DNA of 38,851 bases from Paenibacillus albiflavus (GTDB lineage: Bacteria; Bacillota; Bacilli; Paenibacillales; NBRC-103111): assembly GCF_004344915.1 (NCBI RefSeq), contig NZ_SKFG01000043.1, positions 1-38,851 of the forward strand, in the 5' to 3' direction. Position 1 is the stretch's first letter. Each line of letters starts with the position of its first letter. The position numbers and the translations under genes were made by a program. The notes beneath the pieces were generated by a model. The model did no database searches. It was not told the origin of the DNA and worked only from the letters and a program-made list of their open reading frames with translations. Shown here piece by piece: positions 17,118 through 24,461 of the stretch.

Positions 17118-17126
17118 GTCGAACAC

Positions 17127-17454
17127 CTTCCTTTGCCCTTAGTGGTTGTGTATTTTGTTGTATATTCTAATACACTTCTAGTGTGCCCTGCTTGGCTGAG
17201 GTTTAGTCCGATTTTGCCGCATACTCCGCTAGCCATCCAGCTTTGCATGCATTCCATACAGTCAAATCTGCTTATTTTGCTGTTTTGCGGAGTTTGCCTG
17301 CATTTCATACATGCAAATAAACCAACTTCGCCGTTTATGAGCTAAGCTGGAGCTTTTGCGTGTATTTTTTGCAGGCTATTGTAATTTGTGTGCATTTCGA
17401 AGCTTTTTCACTGCACGAAATGCAGGCAAGAAAAAGCAGTATGGTATATCGTCC
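17127..17454. repeat. Intergenic region with degenerate repeats
   Basis: About 330 bp without a gene. It contains two related units: one around 17210-17270 (TTTTGCCGCATACTCCGC, then TGCATTCCATACAGTCAAAT) and one around 17270-17325 (ATTTTGCTGTTTTGCGGAG, then TGCATTTCATACATGCAAAT). A further inverted pair follows: GCATTTCG / CGAAATGC about 17392-17425. Frames of 104 and 71 codons here lack ribosome sites. It looks like an array of dispersed, partly palindromic repeats. Confidence 0.55.
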
Positions 17455-17484
17455 GCAAAAAAAGAAGCATCTCGCGATGCTTCT
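17455..17484 (-). terminator. Rho-independent terminator of the BI-1-like gene
   Basis: On the minus strand AGAAGCATC-GCGA-GATGCTTCT is a perfect 9-bp hairpin followed by seven T. It begins 18 bases behind the stop codon. Confidence 0.9.
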
Positions 17485-17502
17485 CCACTGAATCTTATAA
17501 AA

Positions 17503-18162
17503 TTAGTCTCTTCCGCCTACGATTGATGCGATAAAACGCAGAATATATAGGAACAGGTTGATGAAGTTTAAGAATAAATTAAGCGAAGCAAGCGGCACTT
17601 CTTCTGGCGCTACTCCATCGCGGTATTGGGAAACGTCATAAAGTACCCATCCGCTGAAAATAAGAATACCAGCTACTGCCCATACTAGATTGATTGCGCC
17701 GCCAATGGGTATGAAAAAGGAGAGAAGCCCCATGATAATCAAACCGATTGTACCTGCCATCAAGAATCCAAGCATGAAGCTGAAATCACGTTTGCTGCGA
17801 GCCGCATAAACCGCTAATGTACCGAAAATAGCAGCTGTTGCTACGAATGCACCAGATACCAGATTAGCACCGATCATGCTGCCATAGCCTTCAATTACAG
17901 GATATAACGCTACACCCGTAACTGCCGTAAAAATAAATAAGAATGGATAGCCAATGTTCTTCTTACGCATTCTAATGATAAAGGCAGCAATTAGCATACC
18001 AACCTCAATTACAATGAAGAGCGGAACTAACTCAATCGGGACAAACAATGCGCCAAGAAGCATGCCAATAAAGCTTACTAACAGCGAAAGAGCGAACATC
18101 CGCAAAATATGCGATAGGCTTCCTTCCTCTGTGTATGAACCAGTCTGTTGATTCATTTCCAT
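17503..18162 (-). CDS. Bax inhibitor-1/YccA-family membrane protein
   Basis: 219 residues with seven hydrophobic helices after a short polar N-terminus (residues 1-18). Family features include ETGSL-like N-terminal region, EGYGSMIGANLVSGAFVATA and the C-terminal aspartate-bearing helix SGWVLYDVSQYRDG. Members such as B. subtilis YetJ are pH-gated calcium leak channels; that role is inferred here. AAGGAG lies nine bases before the ATG and a strong terminator follows. The DinB-like gene 63 bp upstream runs the same way and may share the transcript. Confidence 0.85.
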   Translation of the reverse strand: MEMNQQTGSYTEEGSLSHILRMFALSLLVSFIGMLLGALFVPIELVPLFIVIEVGMLIAAFIIRMRKKNIGYPFLFIFTAVTGVALYPVIEGYGSMIGANLVSGAFVATAAIFGTLAVYAARSKRDFSFMLGFLMAGTIGLIIMGLLSFFIPIGGAINLVWAVAGILIFSGWVLYDVSQYRDGVAPEEVPLASLNLFLNFINLFLYILRFIASIVGGRD

Positions 18163-18225
18163 TTATACCATCTCCTTATTTGTTCAATTCATGTATATGA
18201 CTTTACTTGGTGTACATGCCTAATT

Positions 18226-18732
18226 TCATGACTTCTTTCGAGGGATACTTAAAGATTCCCACTTATCGCTTTGCAGCTCTTTAGCGATATGAACAATTTG
18301 TCCAACATGATAAGCACAGTGAGAGACTTGTCTTAGAATAGCTTTGACTACGCTATGCGGCTCCTGACGGATATAGACTGTTTTGGTCAAATCCTCTGCC
18401 GTTAATTGCTCTACCGTAGTAAAAAGAACTTCCCATCCCCGCTCCCATGCAGCAAGAATTTCGTCCCTGGTTGCCAGGTGAACCACAAACTCCGCATCAC
18501 GGTCCCGCCAGTCCTTCTCCCCATCTGCTGTGAGAAAATCAGTCCATCTCGATATCATATTCCCGCTCAAATGCTGTACGATTACGGCAATGGAATTTAC
18601 CTCTGGATTAGGTGACCAGTGTAGCAACCGATCATCCGCGACCTGAGCTATCGCTTTGTCAGCTAAAGATTTGTACGTACGAAATGTATGGATGGTTTCA
18701 TCTATCCACATTTCTTCCAATCCATGACTCAT
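18226..18732 (-). CDS. DUF1572 / DinB-like metal-binding protein
   Basis: 168 residues, an all-helical DinB-type four-helix bundle. The metal-binding triad is His54 (VQHLSGN), His138 and His142 (SHCAYHVGQ). The pattern ending in YHVGQIVHIAKEL is typical of DUF1572 proteins in Bacillota. Related enzymes are thiol-dependent S-transferases (bacillithiol or mycothiol), but the substrate here is not known. GGGAGGG precedes the ATG. It is 63 bp upstream of the BI-1-like gene. Confidence 0.82.
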   Translation of the reverse strand: MSHGLEEMWIDETIHTFRTYKSLADKAIAQVADDRLLHWSPNPEVNSIAVIVQHLSGNMISRWTDFLTADGEKDWRDRDAEFVVHLATRDEILAAWERGWEVLFTTVEQLTAEDLTKTVYIRQEPHSVVKAILRQVSHCAYHVGQIVHIAKELQSDKWESLSIPRKKS

Positions 18733-18937
18733 ATTTTCCCTCCCATTCTTAAATACTAATTCGTAACTTGGAATGGTTATTAGCTAGTTTTACCATAGAT
18801 TATACCATATATATACAGGTCATGCATCCTATAAAAGCGATACTCCGCCTATTTCATCATTATTCGACATAAATCATGATTTTTCGTTTGAATTATTATA
18901 TAATTATCCTATGTAAATAAGTGAGGAGGATTTCATA

Positions 18938-19117
18938 ATGGAGGAATCCCAAGGGGTTACCAAGGAAGAGTTAAGCATGCTATTCTCCAATTCTTCATCG
19001 CTACAACCGACCAATCCGTCAGACAAAGCCCCCGATAGCTCCGATTCCGGATTTCTGCCGAGGGCTAACCGCAAGCGGAAGAAGGCAAGCTTGATCACAA
19101 AATTTTTTAATAACTAA
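18938..19117 (+). CDS. Small basic hypothetical protein (59 aa)
   Basis: The frame begins ATG at 18938 with GTGAGGAGG seven bases upstream, a very good ribosome site, and an AT-rich TATAAT-bearing stretch lies near 18898. The peptide starts MEESQGVTKEELSMLF, continues with a Ser/Pro/Asp-rich middle and ends in a basic tail (RANRKRKKASLITKFFNN). No family recognised. It could be a small regulatory or nucleic-acid-binding protein. The longer minus-strand frame over the same bases lacks a ribosome site. Confidence 0.6.
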   Translation: MEESQGVTKEELSMLFSNSSSLQPTNPSDKAPDSSDSGFLPRANRKRKKASLITKFFNN

Positions 19118-19128
19118 CACGAAACCTA

Positions 19129-19458
19129 CTATTCAACCCGCATAATATCCGCAAGATTGATCCAGTCCCAATCATCTACTTTTTGCAATCGAACCCGTTT
19201 AAGTTGCTGATCAATCTTCGTGACCACCCCGACCTCTTCGCGATCCTCTATCCTGTCAAACAGTACGATCATAATCTCACTTTGATTCATATAAGACTCC
19301 GTCAGTTCCCGTGAAATTATCTCCAACTGCTGCTCATCCAGTTCCGGCTTTACCCGATGCTTTAGCACATCTCGGTGCCGCCTAATTTCAGCTGCATGCT
19401 CAGGCAGCATCATACGCGATGATTCAAACAATCCATTCTCTTCAAGCTTCTTCCCCAT
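19129..19458 (-). CDS. YolD-like family protein
   Basis: 109 residues from ATG 19458 (AAGGAG nine bases upstream), the usual size of YolD-like proteins; a longer frame from 19584 has no support. The pattern ENGLFESSRMMLPEHAAEIRRHRD and DEQQLEIISRELTES is characteristic, ending in a small beta domain (VTKIDQQLKRVRLQK...WINLADIMRVE). YolD proteins are usually encoded beside Y-family DNA polymerases (UvrX/YqjW); here the partner is a small WYL-like gene instead and no polymerase is in the window. Its function is unproven; SOS or repair is the usual guess. Confidence 0.8.
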   Translation of the reverse strand: MGKKLEENGLFESSRMMLPEHAAEIRRHRDVLKHRVKPELDEQQLEIISRELTESYMNQSEIMIVLFDRIEDREEVGVVTKIDQQLKRVRLQKVDDWDWINLADIMRVE

Positions 19459-19471
19459 CGTTATCGTCTCC

Positions 19472-19663
19472 TTACCCAGATTTCGGCTTCTGCCATGCCA
19501 ATATATTCGATACCAAGAACGTTCGCGGCTCACCAGTCCGCAAACATAGGGCATGCACGATCCCATCCGCAAGACTCCGTACATAAATCAACCGCTGCGA
19601 CAACTCGCCAGCTCGATTCATATAAATGACTTCCATCGTGCTCCCCACATATTTATTTGGCAT
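19472..19663 (-). CDS. Small WYL-like protein, co-operonic with YolD
   Basis: 63 residues from ATG 19663, eight bases behind GGAG. The sequence MEVIYMNRAGELSQRLIYV...PRTFLVSNILAWQK looks like a minimal WYL-type beta domain (ligand-sensing fold also seen after helix-turn-helix domains), but without a DNA-binding part. It precedes the YolD-like gene by 13 bp and the two probably form one operon. The family assignment rests on pattern only. Confidence 0.65.
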   Translation of the reverse strand: MPNKYVGSTMEVIYMNRAGELSQRLIYVRSLADGIVHALCLRTGEPRTFLVSNILAWQKPKSG

Positions 19664-19765
19664 CCTCATCACTCCAAATTACGAATACACGTTCTTGTTT
19701 TTATATTATATGCAAACATATGTTCGTTATGCAACGAGAAATAGTCCCAAAAAAAGAACTCCCAT

Positions 19766-19796
19766 TTGCCAAACGGTAGCCGAATTGTGTTATAAT
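19766..19796 (+). promoter_or_regulatory. Candidate sigma-A promoter of trhO
   Basis: TTGCCA (19766-19771), a 19-base spacer and a perfect TATAAT (19791-19796) lie about 50 bp upstream of the trhO ribosome site. Confidence 0.5.
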
Positions 19797-19849
19797 ACTT
19801 TTTATATATTTATGTTTGTAATGTAATTTGAAGGAACTAGGTGATCGTG

Positions 19850-20749
19850 ATGAAATCAAAATCTCAATATGCTGTACTACTGTTTTATAAATTCGTAAAC
19901 ATTCCTGATGCAGAGCAATTCACGCAAGAGCATTTGGAGTATTGCAAAAGTCTTGGCGTTAAAGGACGTATTCTGATTGCCGATGAAGGGATTAACGGTA
20001 CGCTGTCTGGTACTGTAGAGCAGACGGAGCAATATATGCAGAACTTACGCCAAAACCCCTTATTTGCGGATATTGTCTTTAAAATAGATGAGGAAAACGA
20101 ACATGTTTTCAAAAAGATGTTTGTGCGTTACAAAAAAGAATTAGTAACGTTCCGTGTGGATAAAGAGCTTGATCCTAACGTAAAGAGCGGCGAGCATCTT
20201 GCGCCAAAACAATTTTACGAATATCTTCAACGTGAAGATGTGATCGTCTTGGACGGCAGAACTGGTTACGAATTCGACCTCGGTCATTTTCGCAATGCCA
20301 TTCGCCCTGAAGTCGATAGTTTCAAAGAATTCCCACAATGGATTAGAGACAATATGAGTGAATACAAAGATAGACCGATCTTGACCTATTGTACGGGCGG
20401 AATCCGCTGTGAATTATTGAGCGGCTATATGTTGGAGGAAGGTTTCCAGGAAGTCTATCAGCTAGATGGTGGTATTGTGACGTACGGGAAAGATGAAGAG
20501 GTGCAAGGCAGACTGTTTGACGGCAAATGCTACGTCTTCGACGAACGGATTTCGGTGCCAATCAACCATACAGATGAAGACATCGTTGTTGGACAATGCC
20601 ACCACTGCGGCAAGCCTGCCGATCGATTCATTAACTGTGCTCTAGATTCTTGTCATCTTCAGCATATCGTGTGTGATGAATGCGAAGAGCTGAATCACAG
20701 CTATTGCTCGGATGCATGTGAAGCTACAGCAACAAAAGCGGCTGTGTAA
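19850..20749 (+). CDS. trhO: tRNA uridine(34) hydroxylase, rhodanese-type
   Basis: 299 residues from ATG 19850; a GTG at 19841 is possible but lies inside the AGGTG ribosome site. It makes 5-hydroxyuridine at position 34 of tRNAs, using oxygen. Domains in order: N-terminal acylphosphatase-like UPF0176 domain with GRILIADEGINGTLSG (about 38-53), a rhodanese domain with the catalytic cysteine in TYCTGGIRCE (about 178-187), and a C-terminal cysteine cluster CHHCG...CALDSC...CDEC...YCSDAC that probably binds zinc. It is a single gene with its own terminator. Confidence 0.93.
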   Translation: MKSKSQYAVLLFYKFVNIPDAEQFTQEHLEYCKSLGVKGRILIADEGINGTLSGTVEQTEQYMQNLRQNPLFADIVFKIDEENEHVFKKMFVRYKKELVTFRVDKELDPNVKSGEHLAPKQFYEYLQREDVIVLDGRTGYEFDLGHFRNAIRPEVDSFKEFPQWIRDNMSEYKDRPILTYCTGGIRCELLSGYMLEEGFQEVYQLDGGIVTYGKDEEVQGRLFDGKCYVFDERISVPINHTDEDIVVGQCHHCGKPADRFINCALDSCHLQHIVCDECEELNHSYCSDACEATATKAAV

Positions 20750-20754
20750 AAAAT

Positions 20755-20789
20755 AAGCAGGGGCTGATTGTCGTCGCCTCTGCTTTTTT
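20755..20789 (+). terminator. Rho-independent terminator of trhO
   Basis: AAGCAGgGGC and GCCTCTGCTT form the stem with a short loop (TGATTGTCGTC), followed by TTTTTT. It begins six bases after the stop codon. Confidence 0.88.
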
Positions 20790-20862
20790 GCTATTTTTTC
20801 ATTTCATCAAAAATATTCTTGCTCAAATATCGCTTATTCGCACAACCATCCCGTTGCTCCAG

Positions 20863-21057
20863 AAATAGCGGACTTTCAGGTATCTATTTCACTGCAATAA
20901 GCAATCTAGATGAAAATAACAGGCTTTCAGGTACTTATTTGACACTCATAGCTACCAAATCACCTACTCCCCCTAAATTAAGCACCTCAAAATCCGCTAT
21001 TTGTGGGGAAACGAGGAAATTAGAGTAAATAGATACTTGGGAATCCGTTATTTTTGT
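20863..21057. repeat. Cluster of four copies of a 27-30 bp dispersed repeat (array A)
   Basis: The consensus is close to AAATAGCGGAcTTTCAGGTA followed by tcTATTT. Direct copies lie at 20863-20890 and 20913-20940, inverted ones at 20975-21003 and 21026-21055. This accounts for most of the 350 bp between trhO and the prophage-like cluster. The same unit recurs at 38282-38612. Unit spacing is irregular and both orientations occur, so it is not CRISPR. Confidence 0.7.
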
Positions 21058-21135
21058 GAGGAGATTTACGTGTCTACTCTATTTACAGAAGTACATGCAT
21101 TTTACTATAGTTATCCAATCGTCATTAATGTTAAA

Positions 21136-21177
21136 ACAAAAAAATCCCATCAATCCAACAGATGTTGGTTAATGGGA
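21136..21177 (-). terminator. Rho-independent terminator at the 3' end of the tail/lysis cluster
   Basis: On the minus strand TCCCATTAACC... pairs with ...TTGATGGGA, with a loop around ACATCTGT, followed by seven T. It lies just behind the stop of the endolysin gene at 21184. Confidence 0.85.
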
Positions 21178-21183
21178 TGGAGA

Positions 21184-21840
21184 TTAAAGCAGCCCTTTAC
21201 GATTCAAAACCGTCAGGACACGATATAGATCAAAACTCGCGCGATCAGGTTCCAGTAGTACGCCAGTTTGTACGGCTTTATCTACTGCATTCCTTGCCCA
21301 ATCAGGTACTGGCATAGAAGCTTGAGCTTCAAGCTTGGTAAGACGGGATTCGAGTTTATTCATACGGGATTGCAGCTCTTCTAGCATCATTTTCTCCTCC
21401 CTATTTATATAAGAGATCAAATAATTGGTTGGATCAACATGCGTACCATAACCAAAATTAGGCGTACAGGCTTGTCTCACCTCATAATGCAAATGCGAAC
21501 CTGTGCTTTGACCAGTTGTTCCTTGTTTGCCGATTTCTTGACCTACTGTAACTTGCTGTCCAGCTTTTACAGTGGTGCTGTCTAGATGAGCATAGATATG
21601 AAGGTGGTTATTTTTATCACGAACAGCTACTGCAATTCCATATCCACCTAAACCACTGCCTGCATCACCAAGCTTGGCATGCAACACTTCACCTGAAACG
21701 AAGGTGAATATGGGGGATCGATGAGCTTTTACCAAATCAATCCCCTTGTGAAATTCCACCAAATTATGGTCAAAAGGGTTCGTACGAGGTCCATATGGAC
21801 TGGACACTCGATAACCTTCAAATGGATTACTAGCGTTCAT
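21184..21840 (-). CDS. M23 (LytM-type) peptidoglycan endopeptidase, phage-type endolysin
   Basis: 218 residues. The M23 zinc site is visible as HKGID (His32, Asp36) and the SHLHYEV motif (HxH, about 116-122), so it should cut peptide cross-links of peptidoglycan. A coiled coil (about 150-173) leads to a C-terminal helix-rich segment (DWARNAVDKAVQTGVL...SFDLYRVLTVLNRKG) of the kind found at the end of Bacillus/Paenibacillus phage endolysins. No signal peptide; release would need the holin. It overlaps the holin gene by 11 bp and is the last gene of the cluster. Confidence 0.85.
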   Translation of the reverse strand: MNASNPFEGYRVSSPYGPRTNPFDHNLVEFHKGIDLVKAHRSPIFTFVSGEVLHAKLGDAGSGLGGYGIAVAVRDKNNHLHIYAHLDSTTVKAGQQVTVGQEIGKQGTTGQSTGSHLHYEVRQACTPNFGYGTHVDPTNYLISYINREEKMMLEELQSRMNKLESRLTKLEAQASMPVPDWARNAVDKAVQTGVLLEPDRASFDLYRVLTVLNRKGLL

Positions 21841-22234
21841 CTGCTTTACCCTCTTTGTCTTTTAAGATAGTGATAAGATTCTTGAAGGTGTTAGGCAGTG
21901 GAAGCCCCAATCGACCGTAATTTTCAACAATTGAAATTAATTCATTTGCTAGGAAAGCATAAATCACGCCATACATGACAATATCCAAATTCAAAGCAAC
22001 ATCGGCTCGATGGCTAAGAAATACGATGATGATCATTAGGATTTTTTTAATTAGTCCCCAGAAACCAACCTCGCTGCTAAGCCCTTTTTTCTCCTTAATC
22101 GATGCCGCAATACCCGTTCCATAATCAATAACCATTACTATCAAAAAGAAACTAAGCAACTCACTCCACCCCCCAAACGCATAAGTCGCCAGCAAACCAA
22201 TTGCCCCGACAAAAGAATTAAATATCGGTTGCAT
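21830..22234 (-). CDS. Phage holin (phi LC3/Cph1-type holin family)
   Basis: 134 residues from ATG 22234 (a GTG at 22237 is equally near GGAGG). Three or four membrane helices, including FFLIVMVIDYGTGIAASIKEKKGLSS, the hallmark of the toxin-secretion/lysis holin family, and a charged tail ending KDKEGKADER. It would open the membrane so the cytoplasmic M23 endolysin reaches the wall. It overlaps the endolysin gene. A perfect hairpin with T-run lies only a few bases before its ribosome site. Confidence 0.85.
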   Translation of the reverse strand: MQPIFNSFVGAIGLLATYAFGGWSELLSFFLIVMVIDYGTGIAASIKEKKGLSSEVGFWGLIKKILMIIIVFLSHRADVALNLDIVMYGVIYAFLANELISIVENYGRLGLPLPNTFKNLITILKDKEGKADER

Positions 22235-22250
22235 CACCCTGTCACCTCCA

Positions 22251-22279
22251 ATAAAAATAGCCCTCGCAGGGGCGAGGGC
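22251..22279 (-). terminator. Terminator/attenuator between tail genes and lysis genes
   Basis: On the minus strand GCCCTCGC-CCCT-GCGAGGGC is a perfect 8-bp GC-rich hairpin followed by TATTTTTATT. It sits between xkdX and the holin ribosome site, so it should limit transcription into the lysis pair. Confidence 0.8.
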
Positions 22280-22374
22280 GTGGGAATTCAAATAACACAA
22301 TATGCAGACATATTAATATATATTTAGCTAGATTGTTGCGCATTATCATCCTGATATGCACTTAGTGGCGCTTA

Positions 22375-22515
22375 CTAAGCTTCGTATTTAACTCCTGTAA
22401 TCTCTTTGTACTCAGCTGCTGTAATCATTTTAGCAACGACAAAGTTTTTAAGGCTATCATCATTGTATGTTGGATGGCCATTGTCATAAAATCGCTTGAT
22501 GGTAGTAAACCACAT
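22375..22515 (-). CDS. xkdX: XkdX-family small phage protein
   Basis: 46 residues: MWFTTIKRFYDNGHPTYNDD, then a helical half ending in AEYKEITGVKYEA. This is the typical XkdX pattern (short N-terminal YxxG part, then KxxVxxxxIxxxEYxxITGxxY). Such peptides are always found behind the tail-fibre gene of PBSX-type tails; the role is unknown. The ATG overlaps the TAA of the upstream gene (TAATG). Confidence 0.88.
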   Translation of the reverse strand: MWFTTIKRFYDNGHPTYNDDSLKNFVVAKMITAAEYKEITGVKYEA

Positions 22516-22865
22516 TAGGCAGCGCCTCCTTTCAACAAGGCTACTTCCATTAATAAAGCCCCGACAGTATCCTCAATTTGACTAATAATTACTTTATCTT
22601 TTGCGCTCTCTAGCAGTAAATTCCCAAGCTGTTCTTCTGTAGATATAACAATGTAATCTTGTGAGTAATCAGCCAATCCTTCTGGTAATGTATCGCCTAC
22701 CTGCAGGTCATCTTCGTAATCAGTAACGATATAATCAACAACAGTTAGGTCAACACCACCCAATTCCTTATCGGTTCCGACAAAAGAATCGCCTTTGATC
22801 TCTTTGATATCTTCAATGATATCGTGAATAATTAGCGAATCTTTAAAATACAAAATAAGTTTCAT
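22515..22865 (-). CDS. Small phage protein between tail fibre and XkdX (XkdW position)
   Basis: 116 residues from ATG 22865, five bases behind AAGGAGG. The N-terminal two thirds are acidic and beta-rich (MKLILYFKDSLIIHDIIEDI...VVDYIVTDYEDDLQVGDTLP). The C-terminus (SQIEDTVGALLMEVALLKGG) is the short helical tail seen in many phage proteins encoded just before XkdX. By position it corresponds to PBSX xkdW, but sequence similarity is not evident. It could be a fibre-associated or chaperone-like protein. Confidence 0.6.
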   Translation of the reverse strand: MKLILYFKDSLIIHDIIEDIKEIKGDSFVGTDKELGGVDLTVVDYIVTDYEDDLQVGDTLPEGLADYSQDYIVISTEEQLGNLLLESAKDKVIISQIEDTVGALLMEVALLKGGAA

Positions 22866-22875
22866 GTTAACCTCC

Positions 22876-23886
22876 TTAAAAGAATATTTGACCACCTTGT
22901 GCTTTTTCGTCTAAAGTCGTTGCTGTTAGAGCGTTACTAGCCCTAAGAATTATTGAGTGGTCAGAACGATAACCGATTTTATTTCCAGAACCTTTAAGAT
23001 TGAAAACGCTGACTACAGACCCTCCATTTGCCGAAATTGCTATGTTTGTAGAGTTATTAACAGTACAATTTTCTAAATGTGCTGTACATTCTGATAAAAA
23101 TACCCCCGCACCTGTAAACATGCAACCATATAGCGTAAATTGTCCTGATGTTAAACTAATGTTATTAATTATTCTGAACTCAATACTATTAATACTAACT
23201 TTGCAAGTATTATTGCCTATGTTAAAAAGATTACCGCTTAATATAGCACTTACACCGCTAGCACTTTTTATAGTTAGCGTACCACCATGAAATCCTGATA
23301 TAATGATAAGTTCATTATAAGTTCCTGCGTCAAGAATAATCTGTCTATCTCCAGCATTTACTTTTGCCAGAGAGTCTATTGCCGATCGTATTGTTTTGAA
23401 GTCTCTACTTGGCCCAACATTGACTGTTATAGTTTCTTGCCTGCCATCGAAATTTATTCCTCCGTTGTCGCCTTGTACAACCCATGTACCTGAATCCCAA
23501 CGAAGAGTGTATATGCCGTCTTTTTTAAATTTAAAAGCCATGTGATCTGAACTTGATACAAGACCGTAGTGTTTGCCCCAAAAAAATCTCATGTAGCCTA
23601 TCGCGTCTCTATCGGCTTTTACAACAATACACGAGCCGACTAATAGTTTGTCAGGCGCTCCATGATCTATCTTAAAATCGTCTCCTGTACCGCCAGTTAA
23701 GCCGCCCCAATATGGAACACGCGTATAATCCGCCAAATGCGCATCAAACTCAATCTTTACGCTAGACCTCTTCAAATCCTCAACTGCCTGATCAATCTTA
23801 TCCATATTCTCATTTATTACCGCAATATCGCCCGCTTCGTTATCGAGCGGTTTCTTCAAGCCAATATTTGGTGTTAGATTTGGCAT
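22876..23886 (-). CDS. Tail fibre / spike with beta-helix (XkdV position)
   Basis: 336 residues from ATG 23886, preceded by GGAGGTGGAACTA. The N-terminus (MPNLTPNIGLKKPLDNE...INENMDKIDQAVEDLK) is the usual attachment segment of Bacillus/Paenibacillus tail fibres. Residues about 150-310 form a pectate-lyase-like right-handed beta-helix (DFKTIRSAIDSLAKVNAGDR, ILDAGTYNELIIISGF, then repeating short strands). It should be the receptor-binding protein that decides which cells the particle hits. It is short for a fibre, and no intramolecular chaperone domain is visible. Confidence 0.75.
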   Translation of the reverse strand: MPNLTPNIGLKKPLDNEAGDIAVINENMDKIDQAVEDLKRSSVKIEFDAHLADYTRVPYWGGLTGGTGDDFKIDHGAPDKLLVGSCIVVKADRDAIGYMRFFWGKHYGLVSSSDHMAFKFKKDGIYTLRWDSGTWVVQGDNGGINFDGRQETITVNVGPSRDFKTIRSAIDSLAKVNAGDRQIILDAGTYNELIIISGFHGGTLTIKSASGVSAILSGNLFNIGNNTCKVSINSIEFRIINNISLTSGQFTLYGCMFTGAGVFLSECTAHLENCTVNNSTNIAISANGGSVVSVFNLKGSGNKIGYRSDHSIILRASNALTATTLDEKAQGGQIFF

Positions 23887-24461
23887 TAGTTCCACCTCCG
23901 TGTTTTGATGTCGCCCCAGGTGTAGTTTTTGAGTGTGCCCCAGGTAAAGGGCTTAAGTTCTCCCCATGTAGAATAGGTAAAAGCATACTCAACTGCCAGA
24001 TGGGCGGGTTTGATTTCTTCAATGGCTGCTTTTAGATCGTCAATGTTAGGCGGCACTCCGCGAGTGTCGACGAAGGTTACGGTGAATTTGTACTCACTTG
24101 GCACTTCGGTTACTTCCACTCTACCTCCGTCGTATGCCTCAGCGATTGATTTGATCAGACTAACTGTAACTGTCCCGATACCACGCAGCTTGGAAATGAT
24201 AACGCTCCGCCTTTGATCAACGGGTTTATTCCGTTCAGTTGGAATGCCAAGCTCTCGCTCCCAAATTTCAAGCCCCCATGTAGCTGTTGGCACGAAGTAT
24301 TGATTCAAGATTTCATCTAATGCTTGAAAAAGCGAATCCATCTCCGCCCCTTGTGCTTCCATAATGGAACGCATGACTCTGGATGTACCATAGTAATCAG
24401 GCAGATACGACAGTAATTCCTTTCCTCTAGGACTTGTCATGACAACTTCACTCATGGACAT
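23886..24461 (-). CDS. xkdU: Baseplate protein XkdU (DUF2313)
   Basis: 191 residues. LLSYLPDYYGTSRVMRSIMEAQGAEMDSL and the conserved WGLEIWERELGIPT (about 60-75) mark DUF2313, the counterpart of phage Mu Gp48/P2 gpI in the baseplate periphery, linking the wedge to the fibre. The C-terminus carries three tryptophan-containing units (TWGELKPF, TWGTLKNY, TWGDIKTRRW). The start overlaps xkdT by 14 bp and the stop overlaps the start of the fibre gene, so translation is probably coupled. Confidence 0.85.
   Translation of the reverse strand: MSMSEVVMTSPRGKELLSYLPDYYGTSRVMRSIMEAQGAEMDSLFQALDEILNQYFVPTATWGLEIWERELGIPTERNKPVDQRRSVIISKLRGIGTVTVSLIKSIAEAYDGGRVEVTEVPSEYKFTVTFVDTRGVPPNIDDLKAAIEEIKPAHLAVEYAFTYSTWGELKPFTWGTLKNYTWGDIKTRRWN

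Noticed and set aside
16938-17126. GTG start at 17126 for yqzE.
   Set aside because: The GTG is part of the AAGGAAGGTG ribosome site; ATG 17117 has correct spacing.
20863-21057. Short repeats that might be a CRISPR array.
   Set aside because: Units are imperfect, in both orientations and irregularly spaced, with no unique spacers of constant length and no cas genes.
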